Shown here in pieces: positions 22,449-44,861 of a stretch of 64,000 bases of DNA. The DNA is from Balanoglossus misakiensis (lineage: Eukaryota; Hemichordata): positions 6,448,001-6,512,000 of the forward strand of contig CM082591.2 of NCBI GenBank assembly GCA_040954595.2, in the 5' to 3' direction. Below the pieces are notes generated by a model. That model was given only the letters and a program-made list of their open reading frames with translations. It was not told the origin of the DNA and did no database searches. Numbering within the stretch: the first letter of the stretch is position 1; every line of letters begins with the position of its first letter. Made by a program: the position numbers and the translations under genes.

Positions 22449-25400
22449 ATGCGAAACAACAAAGTAGAACCAGTTCGGGCCAAGGTAAGCGAAAAGCGCA
22501 AATATGGAATTGAAATGAACAATATTTGTAGTCGCACTCCATCCTGTTGATAATAAGTGCATTATATGTCTATGGCACGTTAGGGCATTCGCCATAGTAA
22601 ACATCTATGGGCTTCAGGACGATTTTGGCCAGGTTATCTAATATCAAGCTGGAGACACATGTTTGTAACACATAGCATTATCAATGAAGCTATTGCAACC
22701 GTTCAGTGTAAACTATGTGATTTTTATTCTGTTGTATACCAGTCCTATATCTGTGTAATCCCCAAATGGGATCACAATGTCCTTGACGCAATGTTTCTGC
22801 TAAATTTATGAGAATTGAACGGGGCTCATCTTTTCTGCACATGTGGGACTTTCTTATCAAACTTCTTCCCACTGTTCCCGGAGACCTAGTCATCCAATAT
22901 ATACGTAGGCTGGCTGTCTTGTCGTGTTTAATAGCTGCAGACTGCGAAGACAGGCTGAGTTGCCTGGCGTCGAGCCACGCACATCGGGTGTGTCCGTTCA
23001 GCTGGCCGCAAAGAGCTGGCCTGGGTCACGGGGAAAATCAAAGCAATACACGTATATTAAAACCGCAATAGTCTTGTGCAAAATAGCATGGCCATACATT
23101 ATCCAATACACGGACATTCCTTGACGCAAACGTGGGAAACATGAGCACGCATTCTCTGACACAATGCGACAATGCCACCATCCACAGGTAGATAGACCGC
23201 GCCGTCTTGGCACTCTTTAGCCTGCAGGCGCAATGGTTTATTTGGTTTGCTCCACAGACAGATGTCCATACGGGCCAAAAACGGCGGCGGAAGGTTATCA
23301 TCGGAGCCCTTCTCACCACGGGGCTGATACTCGCTGGTGGTGGTGCTGCGGTTGGACTATTTGCTGGTATGTGCAACTCAATCACGGTTAGATCGAACCG
23401 ACATATTGTTATGTTATTTCTCTTATATACACGTAACACGTGACGGCTGATCAGATAACTTCTATATATTAAAGTGTATAATCATACCAACTAAGTTGAG
23501 CGTTGTTTTCCTCCTTATGTTTGGCCTTGGTGAAACAGGACTGCCGACTGGAAATCCTGAGACAACGCCCATGCCATTGCATACAACACAACCATCGCGC
23601 CCAGGTAATTGATAACATAATCTCAGTCCTTTTCAAATTAAACGTACTAAAAGTATTGCCATGCAAGATGACCTCAGTGTTTTAATAGTTAGACAATACA
23701 AACGCTTTAATTACAAAATTCTGGTGGATTCTCAATAATTCGAGTTATCACATATATATCACTGATACCCTGTGAATGCAAATTTGTGTATAAACTGTAT
23801 GGTGATTCTAGTGGGTTGTGATTTGGTGATCCCTCTGTGTGTGTGAATGGATTGGCTTCCATCTATCCGTATGGTTATTTTGTTTTTCATATCATAATCG
23901 GCCATTTTAACCACTACTCTTGAACACACGGCGTACGCTGTTGTTGTGTCAGTGACACCAATAACTGCAATATTGTAACATCTGTCCAACTCATGTTATC
24001 TGTATGACCATCTTGCGAACTGTAAAATAGACACGAGCACGAAATGACGTGGTAAAATCTCTTTTTCTTTCAAGCATTGATCAGTGCGACTCCAACCCTC
24101 CGCGCCCACCCTGATTATATCCCTGGTGTTGTGCAAGGTCGGCAGAATGACTTCCATTTGAACGTCGAACTGCCGATTGTTTACGCCAGCCGAACAGTAG
24201 AGGGCACTGCATCGGATTTGTTTTCAATCAGCGCTTTCCTGGCTGTGTCTGACGTCAGCGTGGATGAAACACCAGCTGATGCAGAGGCAACACACTACCA
24301 AAGGTCAACAGCTGTTGTACCCGGACATGACGTCACGCTTTCTAATATGGCTGAGCTGGTAGATGTTCAGGCCAACTTCGATCCTATACCGTGCGACCGT
24401 TACAACTTCATTTGTGTTGAGATTTATCCAGTTGACACAGAAGTTTGGCAGTGGACAGACGACGTGAAGAGAACTGCCTGTGTAGAGATAATATCTTGTC
24501 TGTGTGAGTATAAAGTTACAATAATGATTTATTGGTTCATGGTTACCATGTGTTCATTTGGCACAGATTAGGAAACACATAACCCGTATTTTAAGCTATC
24601 AGTCGGGACTTTTAATACCAATTACATGCAATGTATTGCCTTAAAGTGAAGGGGTCATCGCGCCGCGTTTGTTTGTTTATAAACGGTACAATTCATCCAC
24701 AAATCCCTGGAATTAGACAATTTTGAGAATGAACGAAGCAGGCAACCGTAGCGTAGACTGGGCATGACAGGAACTGAAGATCCTAGGAGGTCGTGGCGAC
24801 TGCAGTGGGTTTGCGCTGGTATGTGAGGACAGATTCTCGTTATGGGGGACACCCACGCGGCGCGACGACCTCTCCCTTGAACTGTCTGACCGAAAACATG
24901 GATAACATTTTCAGGAAGTGCACAATGCCATGTTCATACATAATGGTTATTCATCTTTTCTTCACAGACCCCATTGATCCAATTGATATGCAAGTGTTTG
25001 CAGACATGAACGTAACCATGGGAACATCACAGTTGTTATGTATTGGCGTTGAATTGTACCTCGGAAGTGATACGGGAAACTACACAAGTATGGAGGATAA
25101 CTTATTCGACGTTCAGCTCTACTTCTCCGCCAATGCAGCAGGGAATCCACACTCGAGCAAAGTATTGGCCGATCATATCTCGCCAACAATGGCCGTCATT
25201 CTTCCAAATTCCAACATGAACATGAAGAACCTGACAGTGACCTATGACCTCCGTGATATGGGTTGTGCCGAGTACCCGTATGTATGTGCCGATATTTCTC
25301 CCAAGAAGGGCGCCCCTCTTTTGTGGCTTTACGAAGACATCTTCATCACCAACTGTGTTGAGTTGACAACATGTACACGTGAGTCGGAATTAAAATTATT

Positions 25401-28400
25401 GTATGTTGTGATATTTCTGGTTAATTTCATAAGCGTTTTTCCCCTTGCACATTCGTGCAACATCTACATTAACATATTAACTTTCTCAACACACTTACTC
25501 ATGTAGCATTCTGCTGTGCACTTGTAGTAGTTGTACACATTCTTATATAATCTAATTATATTACAAATGTGCATAGAACGTAATAATACCTTTATTGGGT
25601 AATAGATATATATGTTTTCCTATTCTCCTCAGATCAAATCCACGGACTATCTCTCGATGTGAGTGTTAGTTCCGATAGTAATGTCGATCTCGTCATGGGT
25701 TCATCGAAAAGCTTTTCCCTCGACGTTAGCATAGCAATTGGACCGGACACAGCACAGTTCTCCGATGAAATTAATAATGTATTCGGTATGAATATGGACC
25801 TGAAAACAACTGAGGAAGGCCCGGCTCTTTTGACGTCTCTACCGACCAACGTCACTTCCGGTGCCTTGTCTGTCACACCGAACACATTGATATCCATGTA
25901 TAACGTGATTTTCATGGAAACAGACTTGGTTGATATCGGATGTGACGACGTCAAGTTTATCTGCATTGGTGTATTCCCTGGTGGTAACTCCGTGTTTCCA
26001 TGGAAATGGTCCGGAGGCGACGTTCTTTCCGGTTGTCTGGCAGTGAACGGAACCTGTATCGGTAGGCCTAAAGAGATTGTTACACTTTTTGCACATTTTT
26101 GTCTGTGTTTAATGGAAATTTTGAATTTTGGAATATGGAAGTGTATGATCGCAGTTGTTTTCCTGGCGGAATTTCTCTGTGTTAACTCCTATATATTCCT
26201 TTCATCTAGTTCAAGTGGCCCCGGCAACTCAGAGCCCATTGCAAGTTAGCGGAACAGTTGATGTTGTTATGGGAGTACCGAATGATTTTAATCTGTCAGT
26301 TACAATCAACACAGCGACTCACAGTACAGGATTGCTGTCTGGTCAACTGGTGGATCTGTTGAAAGTTGACGCGTTCTTCACCGGTTCGAACAGCAGTGAG
26401 GGATTCAGAGTCGAAGCAAACTTAACATCGAATCCCATGACCTTCCAAACCAATGCGCTTATCGCCATGGTGGCCACGCCCAGTTTTGAGCTGTCCCAAG
26501 GCAAATGCGAGAATTTCTCTCATATCTGCGTCGAAGTGTCACCGACAGAACGCAGTAACTGGTTTTGGTATGGGCCAACCGACCACGTTGGCCCTGTTTG
26601 TGTGCCGTTTAATTCTTGCAGGGGTGAGTAGAGAAAGAGTTCCACTACCTGATATATTTCTGTCTTACCGTTACGTTGAGCGTACATGGTCCTATCAGGA
26701 AGAATATTGGATAATAACAGCGTGTAAGCCTGGCTCTGTTTAAGAAGGCATGAATAGGCAAAAGCATCCGTGCTATAGAAGACCTGTTTGACCCAGTAGA
26801 ACATTGGCGTTTGTTTGAAATTTAGAAAAAGATGTATATGTACAAACAAAGGAATCCTGCTGACGCTGCTTTATATTTTCAGACACTATCAAGTACCAAC
26901 TGGTAACAACATATATGAACTGGGTCGATGCCCGCGCACATTGTGAGAGTCTTGGGAAAACACTTCCGCGTTTCGAAGATGAACAACGCCTGTTTCATTA
27001 CTTTTATTTTGGACAACGAGTGCTTGATAACGGTACGTATACATGTCTATCAAATTGTTAGCAAACTGAGTAGTACAGTTGTGAGTCTTCTGTTACAGTA
27101 CCAATTCTGTGCTAGGGGGTCAAATCACATTGCACACAGTGTCGACCATATGAGATTTTCATCACTCACTTAGGTAGCTTAAAACCATTTAAGGTAGGGA
27201 GAATTGAATTAGCGCTCGCCCAATGCCACTACGAGTCATGTAGACACACCAGAGATATGCTGACCAGTGTGCCATCTAACAAACATAAATTATAAAAGCT
27301 TTGAGTCAATTTGAGGATTTATAGAAATTTCTCTGAGTCAGCCCTATACCTTTGCATGTTGTGTGGATAATTTTCTTGAGTCACCAGTGAGTTTGTTGAG
27401 TCAGTGGTGCGTCATATTGGCTAAGAGGGCACACTGATGCTGACCGCTCCAATGTGAGTTCGTGTTCATTCATTCAGCAAAGCTTTAGTTCAAGAATGTG
27501 TTCAATTGCAAGGAAGCAATTTCAAAGTTATGCTAATATTGTATTAATATTGGTTCCACTTATCAACCTTTTGGACCATGAACTGACTTCTACAAGTCCA
27601 AGACGTGTTGTTTCTTATTTTTTTTATGGTTGCCTCTCGTGCAGAACACCCCATTGGATGGTTAGACATCAACGATATAGACAGTGAGAATGTTTTTGTA
27701 AATACGGATGGTTCTCCTGCGACATATTTGAGATGGAATGTCGGTGAACCAAATAACGCGTACGATGAAGACTGTGTCCAACTTGTGTGAGTGCTTTCAA
27801 CCTCTATCTTGTATTCCAATACAAATGAGCAAAACATGAATTGATACAGGAGAGTGCAATTCTGGCACATTCTTGTTTCCACAAACTGGAGAGAAACACT
27901 GTAATTCACTTCATAAAATCAATATGAATGTGAGTTTCCATATGGAAATAGAAAGTACTATTAATTACTATTATTATTGTTGTTGTTATTATTATTGTTT
28001 TTACAATTTTACGGGTTTAAAGAATTATATAATATTTAGAAGTGTTGAGTAAATTACAGTTGTGTCTAGGTTCATCATCATTACATGAAAAAAGTCTAAA
28101 GTGAAAGTTCGTAGGTTGTAATCTGGTTCGCTTTGCCTAATGCCATCTTTCGATTTTGTTGTGGTCAGAATTTTCATGCAATTGTTTATTTAATTATAAT
28201 CTTGTTTTGTTGACTGTTTTGTTAATTTAGCAATACACAGGCTAAGATGAACGATGCGAGCTGCACTGCAGCCCTATTGCAATTTTTCTGTCAAGAAATA
28301 AGTAAGTATTTATGTCACCATAATCTAAAATCAACGGCTTTAAAATTGATTGATTCATTGATTCATTCATTGATTGATTCATCCATTCATTCATTGATTC

Positions 28401-31400
28401 ATTCATTCATTCATTCATTCATTCATTCATTCATTCATTCATTCATTCATTCTTTCATTCATTCATTCATTCATTCATTCATTCATTCATTCATTCATTC
28501 ATTCATTCATTCATTCATTCATTCATTCATTCACTCACTCACTCACTCACTCATTCATTGACTGACCTACTGACTAACACCCTGATTGTTTGGATGGTTG
28601 GTTGGTTGGTTGGTTACTAGGTTGTCTGTTTTTATTTTAATCATTTTCTTCGCAATGTGGTAGATCTGTTCCTCACTGACATGTACGTAGTGCACTGTAC
28701 ATTTTGACTAAATATACACCTGTCTATGAATGTTCTGTTCTCATCAGCGAGCTGTGCCCCAGATTTTGTTTGTGACAACAAGAGATGTGTTCCAATGGAT
28801 TGGCGCTGTGATGGCTTTGATGACTGCACTGACGGTAGTGATGAAGTAAACTGTAAGTACATGGATGACGCCCTCAGTGACCTCCACAGAGATTGCTCTT
28901 ATACTTATTCACCCGCGGCGAAACAAAACAACTCATAGGAATGTTCTGGATATTTATACATAAAATTTATTTATTTATTACAAATCCTGGAAATAAATTG
29001 GCTAGATCAATGTTTTTGAATGTTTGAGTCTGTCAGTTAATACTTGTAGATGGAAAATTGATGTTCAACCACAGACAGGCCATGACCACTTAATGAAGTA
29101 ACCGATTTCGTTTCATAAATTTAAGTTTTTTTCCTTCGTTTTCTGTCCACTTGATATTTATTAGTGCGGCATTCAAGATGTTTCTCGTATTTACCAGTAG
29201 TTCGTATGCATATCAGTGTAGTATGGTCGGGTTTACGATGGGGGTTGTTCCACTCATTCACAGTCCTTCCAATCAATCAATCAATCGATTGATCAATCCA
29301 TCCATCCATCAATCAACCACAGGTCCATGCGGCCAGGATTTTCAATGCCAGTCTGGAACGTGTATTCAGATGTCGAAACGGTGTGATCTTGTGGACGACT
29401 GTCCAGATGGGGATGACGAGCAGAAGTGTGTCCGTGAGTATTCAATCGAACCAATTGTAAGCTCATGTGTGGATTTAATATTAAGGGGAGAGCTCACGTT
29501 GACCACATGCCGCAATTGTTGTAGAAGGTTCTTTTGACAGTATCGAGTCTCGGACACCAGCAATCAGAGAATAATACTTCGGACTTTATTGCCAACTAGT
29601 AAGGAGTACCACCTAAGACAAACACAATACTGGAACTGCCTATTACAAAATTCGCAGGCTTTTATATATGTCTAAAGGGCGGGAAACCTTTGTTATTCAA
29701 ATTAACACCTTTTACTTTACATGGGCAAAGGAATTTTAAAGATTGCAAACTGTCAGAGTGCACAATCTCGCTTGAGATTGGTCCATTACAACTCAAATAT
29801 GATTGGTCGATTCTAAATCCAGATTTTGCATCAAGCTCGATACATTTCAGCCAAGCTGTAGAAATCTATGTAAAGTCAGTCACGATAAGACGCTGACAGG
29901 GTATGATATATACTTAGTGTAAAACAAGGAAATGTTAGCATTATATGCATATACTGCTAGCTGATACAATACAAAGCACGTGCGCTAGATTCTGTCATTT
30001 TCATACAACATTGTTGAAATTCTGTAGTAATGACAATCTGTATGTCGTCATGTTGGGACAAGATAACTTCGCCAGTGGAAAGAGTGAACAACGTTTCTGA
30101 ATATCCAATAGAGACTGGTAGATCCAAGGTAATTCATTTGTAACTTCGACATATATTTCTTTTTCATTCAAGTTCTGCCGCTGGATGAATGTTACCCGAG
30201 CTTCCGCTGTACTAATGGGAATTGCATTATTCCGGGCTGGGTATGTGACAACTACAACGACTGTAGCGATGGCATTGACGAAAACCATTGTAAGTGGTCA
30301 CCGTACTGTGACAATGAAATGTTTCTGGATTGTGTTGCGTTGTGTCGTGTCGTGTAGTGTAGTGTTGTGTGGTGTAGTGTAGTGTAGTGTAGTGTAGTGT
30401 TGTGTTGTGTCGTGTCGTGTCGTGTCTTGTCGTGTCGTGTCGTGTCGTGTAGTGTAATGTCGTGTCGTGTCGTATTGTATTGTATTGTATTGTATTGTTA
30501 TGAATTTCATTGTGTATGCACTACGTTACATTGTATCGTATTGCATTGTATTGTATTGTTTCGAATTGTGTTGTATGGTGTTGAGTAATATTTTTTTTAT
30601 TTGTTTGAGGCAATCTATGCATTGACGTTTCTGATATGACGTGCCAGCGGTTATGTAATGCAAAGTAGGCGGCAGATATCTACAGAGTAGACTGTATTGA
30701 AACAAGCACTCAGGATATATTCTGTTTCCATACCATTCTTGCAGGTCCAGCATGCACAGGCTATGCATGCTCCAGTGGTCAGTGTATACCAGCCTATTGG
30801 GAATGTGATAATTACAGCGACTGTACCGACAATAGTGATGAAGAGCACTGTGGTGAGTTTTGCATTTTAATTACATACATTAAAGACCAAACTTTTACAC
30901 CTGGCTAATTAAAATTAAAAAACAAAAAAAACAAAAAAAAAACAACTTTTACACCTGGCATGTATGGCCATGCAATCTAAATGTGCGATTTTTCTGCTTA
31001 TATTATGGCCAGACCAGGTTGTAGATGGTGTTCCCATGTGTTAACGGTCTCGCATATTGTTCAGATACTCCAGCTATAGGGGGAGTACAGGCCTGGGGTT
31101 TCAGTGGGCCATGTTTATGTGGGCAACTAGATCATTATCTGAAAGCGATAACAAAGATTTGTGACACAACCGGTATGCTTTTATTTGCCATGTTATGTTT
31201 AATCATTTTCATGGAGTAAGGATAATAATTTCACATGGACCAAATGAGAATGTTTTCATTCTGAAGCAAAAGAAACATGTTTTTCTTTGGTTTAGGTTCA
31301 GTCACGTGTACCCCAAGTCAGTGGGAATGTGATGATGGTCAGTGCATTCCTGCCAGTTGGCGCTGTGACGCTTACCCGGACTGTCAAGATGGCAGTGATG

Positions 31401-31417
31401 AAGTTGGCTGCCCATAG
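22449..31417 (+). CDS. Gene C: type II membrane protein with four novel modules, C-type lectin and LDLa repeats (about 939 aa)
   Basis: Exons: 22449-22484, 23258-23366, 23539-23604, 24075-24503, 24968-25378, 25633-26061, 26210-26623, 26883-27032, 27645-27786, 28231-28301, 28748-28852, 29323-29433, 30173-30289, 30745-30852, 31296-31417. They sum to 2820 nt, in frame to TAG 31415-31417. A possible extra in-frame exon at 31065-31172 would give 975 aa. Residues 1-12 and a KRRRK stretch are cytoplasmic; 25-48 form one helix with no signal peptide (type II). Then come a Thr/Pro linker (49-70), four modules (71-213, 214-350, 351-493, 494-631), CTL (632-752) and five LDLa repeats (753-939). The start ATG is inferred from paralog D: both give a 12-codon exon ending in a phase-0 donor. 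AATAAA lies at 31769. No known gene is recognised; a cell-surface receptor is the likeliest role. Confidence 0.82.
23258..23366 (+). CDS. Gene C transmembrane exon
   Basis: Phase-0 acceptor (TCCACAG) to phase-1 donor (GCTG/GTATGT). The product is a basic stretch (GQKRRRKV) followed by a Gly/Ala/Leu-rich helix ([20 protein letters not shown]). Positive charges on the N side and no upstream signal peptide predict N-in, C-out (type II) topology. The GGGAAVG run resembles packing motifs of dimerising helices; that is inference. Confidence 0.78.
24075..24503 (+). CDS. Gene C module R1 (uncharacterised four-cysteine extracellular module)
   Basis: Single phase 1-1 exon of 143 codons. It ends with the module signature: C-x6-C (CDRYNFIC), VEIYP, a Trp pair (VWQW), then C-x5-C (CVEIISC). 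It is about 49% T/S/D/E/N-rich in the middle and has a short acidic linker (DETPADAEA) where paralog D has a 35-residue insert. Confidence 0.75.
24968..25378 (+). CDS. Gene C module R2
   Basis: Single phase 1-1 exon of 137 codons. It opens with [13 protein letters not shown], contains [14 protein letters not shown] and ends [27 protein letters not shown]. It has the same C-x6-C plus C-x5-C frame as R1, with N-glycosylation sequons (NVT, NYT, NLT). Confidence 0.78.
25633..26061 (+). CDS. Gene C module R3
   Basis: Single phase 1-1 exon of 143 codons. It opens [20 protein letters not shown] and closes [20 protein letters not shown], and C-x6-C (CLAVNGTC), one residue longer than in the other modules. 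Sequons NVT and NGT are present. Confidence 0.78.
26210..26623 (+). CDS. Gene C module R4
   Basis: Single phase 1-1 exon of 138 codons. It opens [18 protein letters not shown], contains [10 protein letters not shown], and closes [26 protein letters not shown]. The VxVxMGxxxxFxLxVxI opening is shared with R3 and R2, showing internal repetition. It is the last module before the lectin. Confidence 0.78.
26883..28301 (+). CDS. Gene C C-type lectin domain (three exons)
   Basis: Exons 26883-27032 (1-1), 27645-27786 (1-2) and 28231-28301 (2-1). The product has [26 protein letters not shown], the EPN loop in [18 protein letters not shown], then KMNDASC and FFCQE. Four canonical Cys are present. EPN plus the Asn-Asp of MND supply the usual calcium and mannose-type sugar ligands. 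The split differs from the CTL of genes A and B (three exons rather than two), so the two lectin types are not recent copies of each other. Confidence 0.85.
28345..28560. repeat. ATTC / GATT microsatellite
   Basis: Mixed GATT then (ATTC)n then ACTC units in the intron between the CTL and first LDLa exon of gene C. Confidence 0.95.
28748..30852 (+). CDS. Gene C LDL-receptor class A repeats 1-4
   Basis: Four phase 1-1 exons, one repeat each: 28748-28852 ([16 protein letters not shown]), 29323-29433 ([16 protein letters not shown]), 30173-30289 ([16 protein letters not shown]) and 30745-30852 ([16 protein letters not shown]). Each has six Cys and the C-terminal acidic calcium cage typical of LDLa. 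Symmetrical phases fit exon shuffling. The intron between repeats 3 and 4 carries a GTGTC pentanucleotide repeat. Confidence 0.87.
30330..30600. repeat. GTGTA / GTGTC / TGTAT pentanucleotide repeat
   Basis: Five-base units starting 40 bp after the LDLa 3 donor of gene C, drifting from TGTAG to GTGTC to TGTAT. The corresponding place in gene D shows only scattered TGTGC units. Confidence 0.9.
31065..31172 (+). CDS. Gene C candidate extra exon (uncertain)
   Basis: Acceptor TTGTTCAG and donor ACCG/GTATGC flank 108 nt that are open in phase 1-1 and would insert 36 residues (including [16 protein letters not shown] and KICDTT) between LDLa 4 and 5. Three Cys are present but no known domain. In paralog D the corresponding stretch is frame-disrupted and followed by a transposon insertion. 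It may be an alternative exon, a gene C-specific exon or chance. Confidence 0.35.
31296..31417 (+). CDS. Gene C terminal exon, LDLa repeat 5 and stop
   Basis: Acceptor GGTTTAG, phase 1. The repeat is [20 protein letters not shown], then [10 protein letters not shown], followed by Pro and TAG at 31415-31417. The protein ends two residues after the last LDLa cysteine, so the lectin and LDLa tail is fully extracellular. Confidence 0.85.
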
Positions 31418-32601
31418 GCAACTCGGTGAACGAACGTCACGTCATTTCAGAAATATACGGGAGAAAAATTAACCCCAGCCCGAAAAGCACACTCTCATTT
31501 TTGCTAGAATAGTGTCATGTCGACATTATAACCTTATATATATCTATGTAACATTATAAGTTTTAAGTATTATTATAACTACAATGAAGGAAAGTCGGTA
31601 ATGGTTAAGGACGGTTTCAATCTCTGTTCGTGGGCTCAAACTGTCAAGAATTACACGGCCCAGCAAGACATCAAGGTCATTAAGCTAACGAAAAAATTTC
31701 GTTTACGCTCTGAAATTATATTAGAACTGAGAAGAAATGAAATATACATTGTAGCAAAGTTTAACTGTAATAAACTCGGTTCGGTTTGTATTAGTTTACG
31801 GAAGTAAGTTTATTAGTATGTTATTTAATATAACTGTGAATCGTTAAACATAAACATGTTAGACTTTCGTCTGATGACTAATTTCGATAGTTTTAGAACA
31901 GAGTGTGGACATATCTGAGTATATCTCTGGTGACTATGCATTTTGTACTAGATATGTTGGGTTTTTAAATTCTAATGTCGTGTTCAACCAAAAAATCATT
32001 GTTTTGAACAAAGAAAATAATTCTAACCTCGAGGTCTATCGGCTTATATGACAATTCTATTGGGGGGGGGGGGCAGTCCAACTAAGATGAAAGACGTGAT
32101 CGCATACGTCTGTGCGTACTACTTAGAGAATTGCTTTCAATTTGTGAGGTTTTCATTTGACAGGTTTATAAGTATTTAGGCTAAGCAAGTTACAGTGTAC
32201 AGAAAAGCATTTCAGGCCGCAAGCGCAATCTACGCAAAACACGAAATAATGGCGCGGCACAGTCAGTACAGTTTTGCCGACAAAAGAAAAAAAAATGACG
32301 CCTTAGCAAGAAAGTGTTACCTGAGGATCGGCCGATAATTCACTGCTTATCCATTTGAATTCAACGGACGGCGGTGGGCAAAATCTTGCCTTATCCGGGA
32401 GATTACGTACACAATGAAGTTGTGGGTAATTGTTCAGGCGACTTGCCACTAAAAGTCTCACGCGTTGCGGGTTCAGTCTGTAGAGCTCGTTCGCGAGACT
32501 TGCCGGCGTCACCCATGTCGGAGACGCTCCTCGAAAGTGAAGCACTGTGACAACAAGAAAGGGAACATCAAAACATAGCAGGGTTTATTTTTACTTCAAA
32601 G
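31418..32601. other. Gene C 3' region and C-D intergenic DNA
   Basis: AATAAA at 31769-31774 is a plausible poly(A) signal. From about 32190 the sequence matches the region just 5' of gene C exon 1 (22100-22450), so it probably holds the gene D promoter; no TATA box could be assigned. Confidence 0.5.
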
Positions 32602-43423
<10,822 letters not shown>

Positions 43424-43737
43424 GCGACTCGATGAACGAACGCCACCTCATTCATACATCGATGACCAAACAGCGTATCAAATGGCTTTGTCGTGTGCTT
43501 TTGGATTTGCAGGTTTGCTTAATATACCCTTGAAACATATCAATTTGTTCGGGCACTCCGCAGGCCCGATCTCTGAATTTCTGACGACGAGGATCAATAA
43601 TCCACTGACAGTCTCCCGAAGCAGGTCACGAAATGTCCACCCAAAGATTTATGCTCGTTTGTCCAGCTTACTAGATGTGGCGAGCTGGAAGCCATACTGT
43701 TTGTCAGATCAAACCGTTGGTTTGGGCGAGCCAAATT

Positions 43738-43743
43738 AATAAA
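43738..43743 (+). terminator. Putative poly(A) signal of gene D
   Basis: AATAAA about 315 bp past the stop, just before the foldback element. Weak evidence: hexamer only. Confidence 0.35.
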
Positions 43744-43750
43744 TTTAGAC

Positions 43751-44290
43751 CACAGTCGCGCGGGGGTAGTTACATACACAGCTACAGCGATTGTAGTCTC
43801 GGTTACCCAGACTCCTTCGCGCGGGCAGAGAAGAGAGTCTGGGGACACGGCAGCAAAACGACTGTGAAGCAAGATGGCGACTGCTGGAATTCCACTCAGG
43901 CACTCCGCAGGCCCGATCTCAAATCTGATTGGCTAGTTCCCAATTTGACCCGGGTCACTAGCTAGCCTCAGCGGCGAAACACGTAATTTTAACACATACA
44001 TCTGTCGTGAGTGTAGGCAGAAAATTCAAAGATGGCAAAAGAACGTGTTTTCGTGTGAGCAGCTCAGAGAAAAGATCATTTGAGGATCTCAATCACGCCG
44101 CTGAGGCTAGATAGTGACCCGGGTCAAATTGGGAACTAGCCAATCAGATCCTGAGTGGAATTCCAGCAGTCGCCATCTTGCTTTACAGTCGCTTTGCTGG
44201 CGTGTCCCCAGACTCTCTTCTCGCTTTGGCGATAGCCCGCGCGAAGGAGTCTGGGTAACCGAGACTACAGCGATTGCGGTCGCGACTGTG
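43751..44290. mobile_element. 540-bp foldback element
   Basis: Arms at 43751-43975 and about 44098-44290 are complementary: CACAGTCGCGCGG against CGCGACTGTG, CGGTTACCCAGACTCC, AAGATGGCGACTGCTGGAAT and ACCCGGGTCACTA recur in inverse order. The central spacer is about 120 bp. A block in the left arm (GCACTCCGCAGGCCCGATCT) also occurs just outside at 43553. Confidence 0.75.
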
Positions 44291-44861
44291 CTGCGCTCAA
44301 CTCACCTGTCTTGAGAACTAAGCTGGTACACTCGAGCACTGCCCTCTATTTGTACAAGTCCAAAGGGTATAGAATAAGATTGTTAATTGCCTGTAACAAA
44401 TGCATTATTTCTGTCATTGGTAAACTTGATCATTCCGACTGTTGTTTTTTGTGACATTTTTACAGAGAAAATTATTTTCTCCTCACGTGTGTATTTGTAT
44501 CACTTGTTTTGGAATGATGTGATTGTTTGGTTGTGTACCATCACATACGAAATTAATCTTGGTCTGAAAGATTTACTTTTTGCAATAACAACTGACAGCT
44601 CACATTTTATTGTTCTGCTGATCCTTTTGTTATTTTATGATGGAAAGTATCTTATTTACAAATGTATACCAGAAAGTAAGTTTCTCAGTTTTTCGTATTG
44701 ATTTGAAGACTTCTTTGGAAAAGAACAAACAAAATCAAGTAAGAAAAGGAAAATTTCAAAATTTCGTAAGTGCCATTTATTGCTGTTTTCTGTGTTTCTT
44801 TTGTGTTAATTGTGTTTGATTGTTTGTATTTTTGCTTCTGTTTATGCAATAAAAAGTTTGT
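44291..44861. other. AT-rich unique sequence between gene D flank and satellite
   Basis: An open frame of about 104 codons (44387-44701) starts without ATG and is Leu/Ile/Phe-rich, as expected from AT-rich DNA. An AATAAA hexamer at 44848 is followed directly by the first satellite monomer. No gene is claimed. Confidence 0.5.

Noticed and set aside
22088-22513. 141-codon open frame upstream of gene C
   Set aside because: No conservation in the matching region of gene D, where the frame is broken. It overlaps the real 12-codon exon 1 in another frame.
44387-44701. 104-codon hydrophobic open frame next to the satellite
   Set aside because: No ATG start, AT-rich composition, no domain and no paralog.
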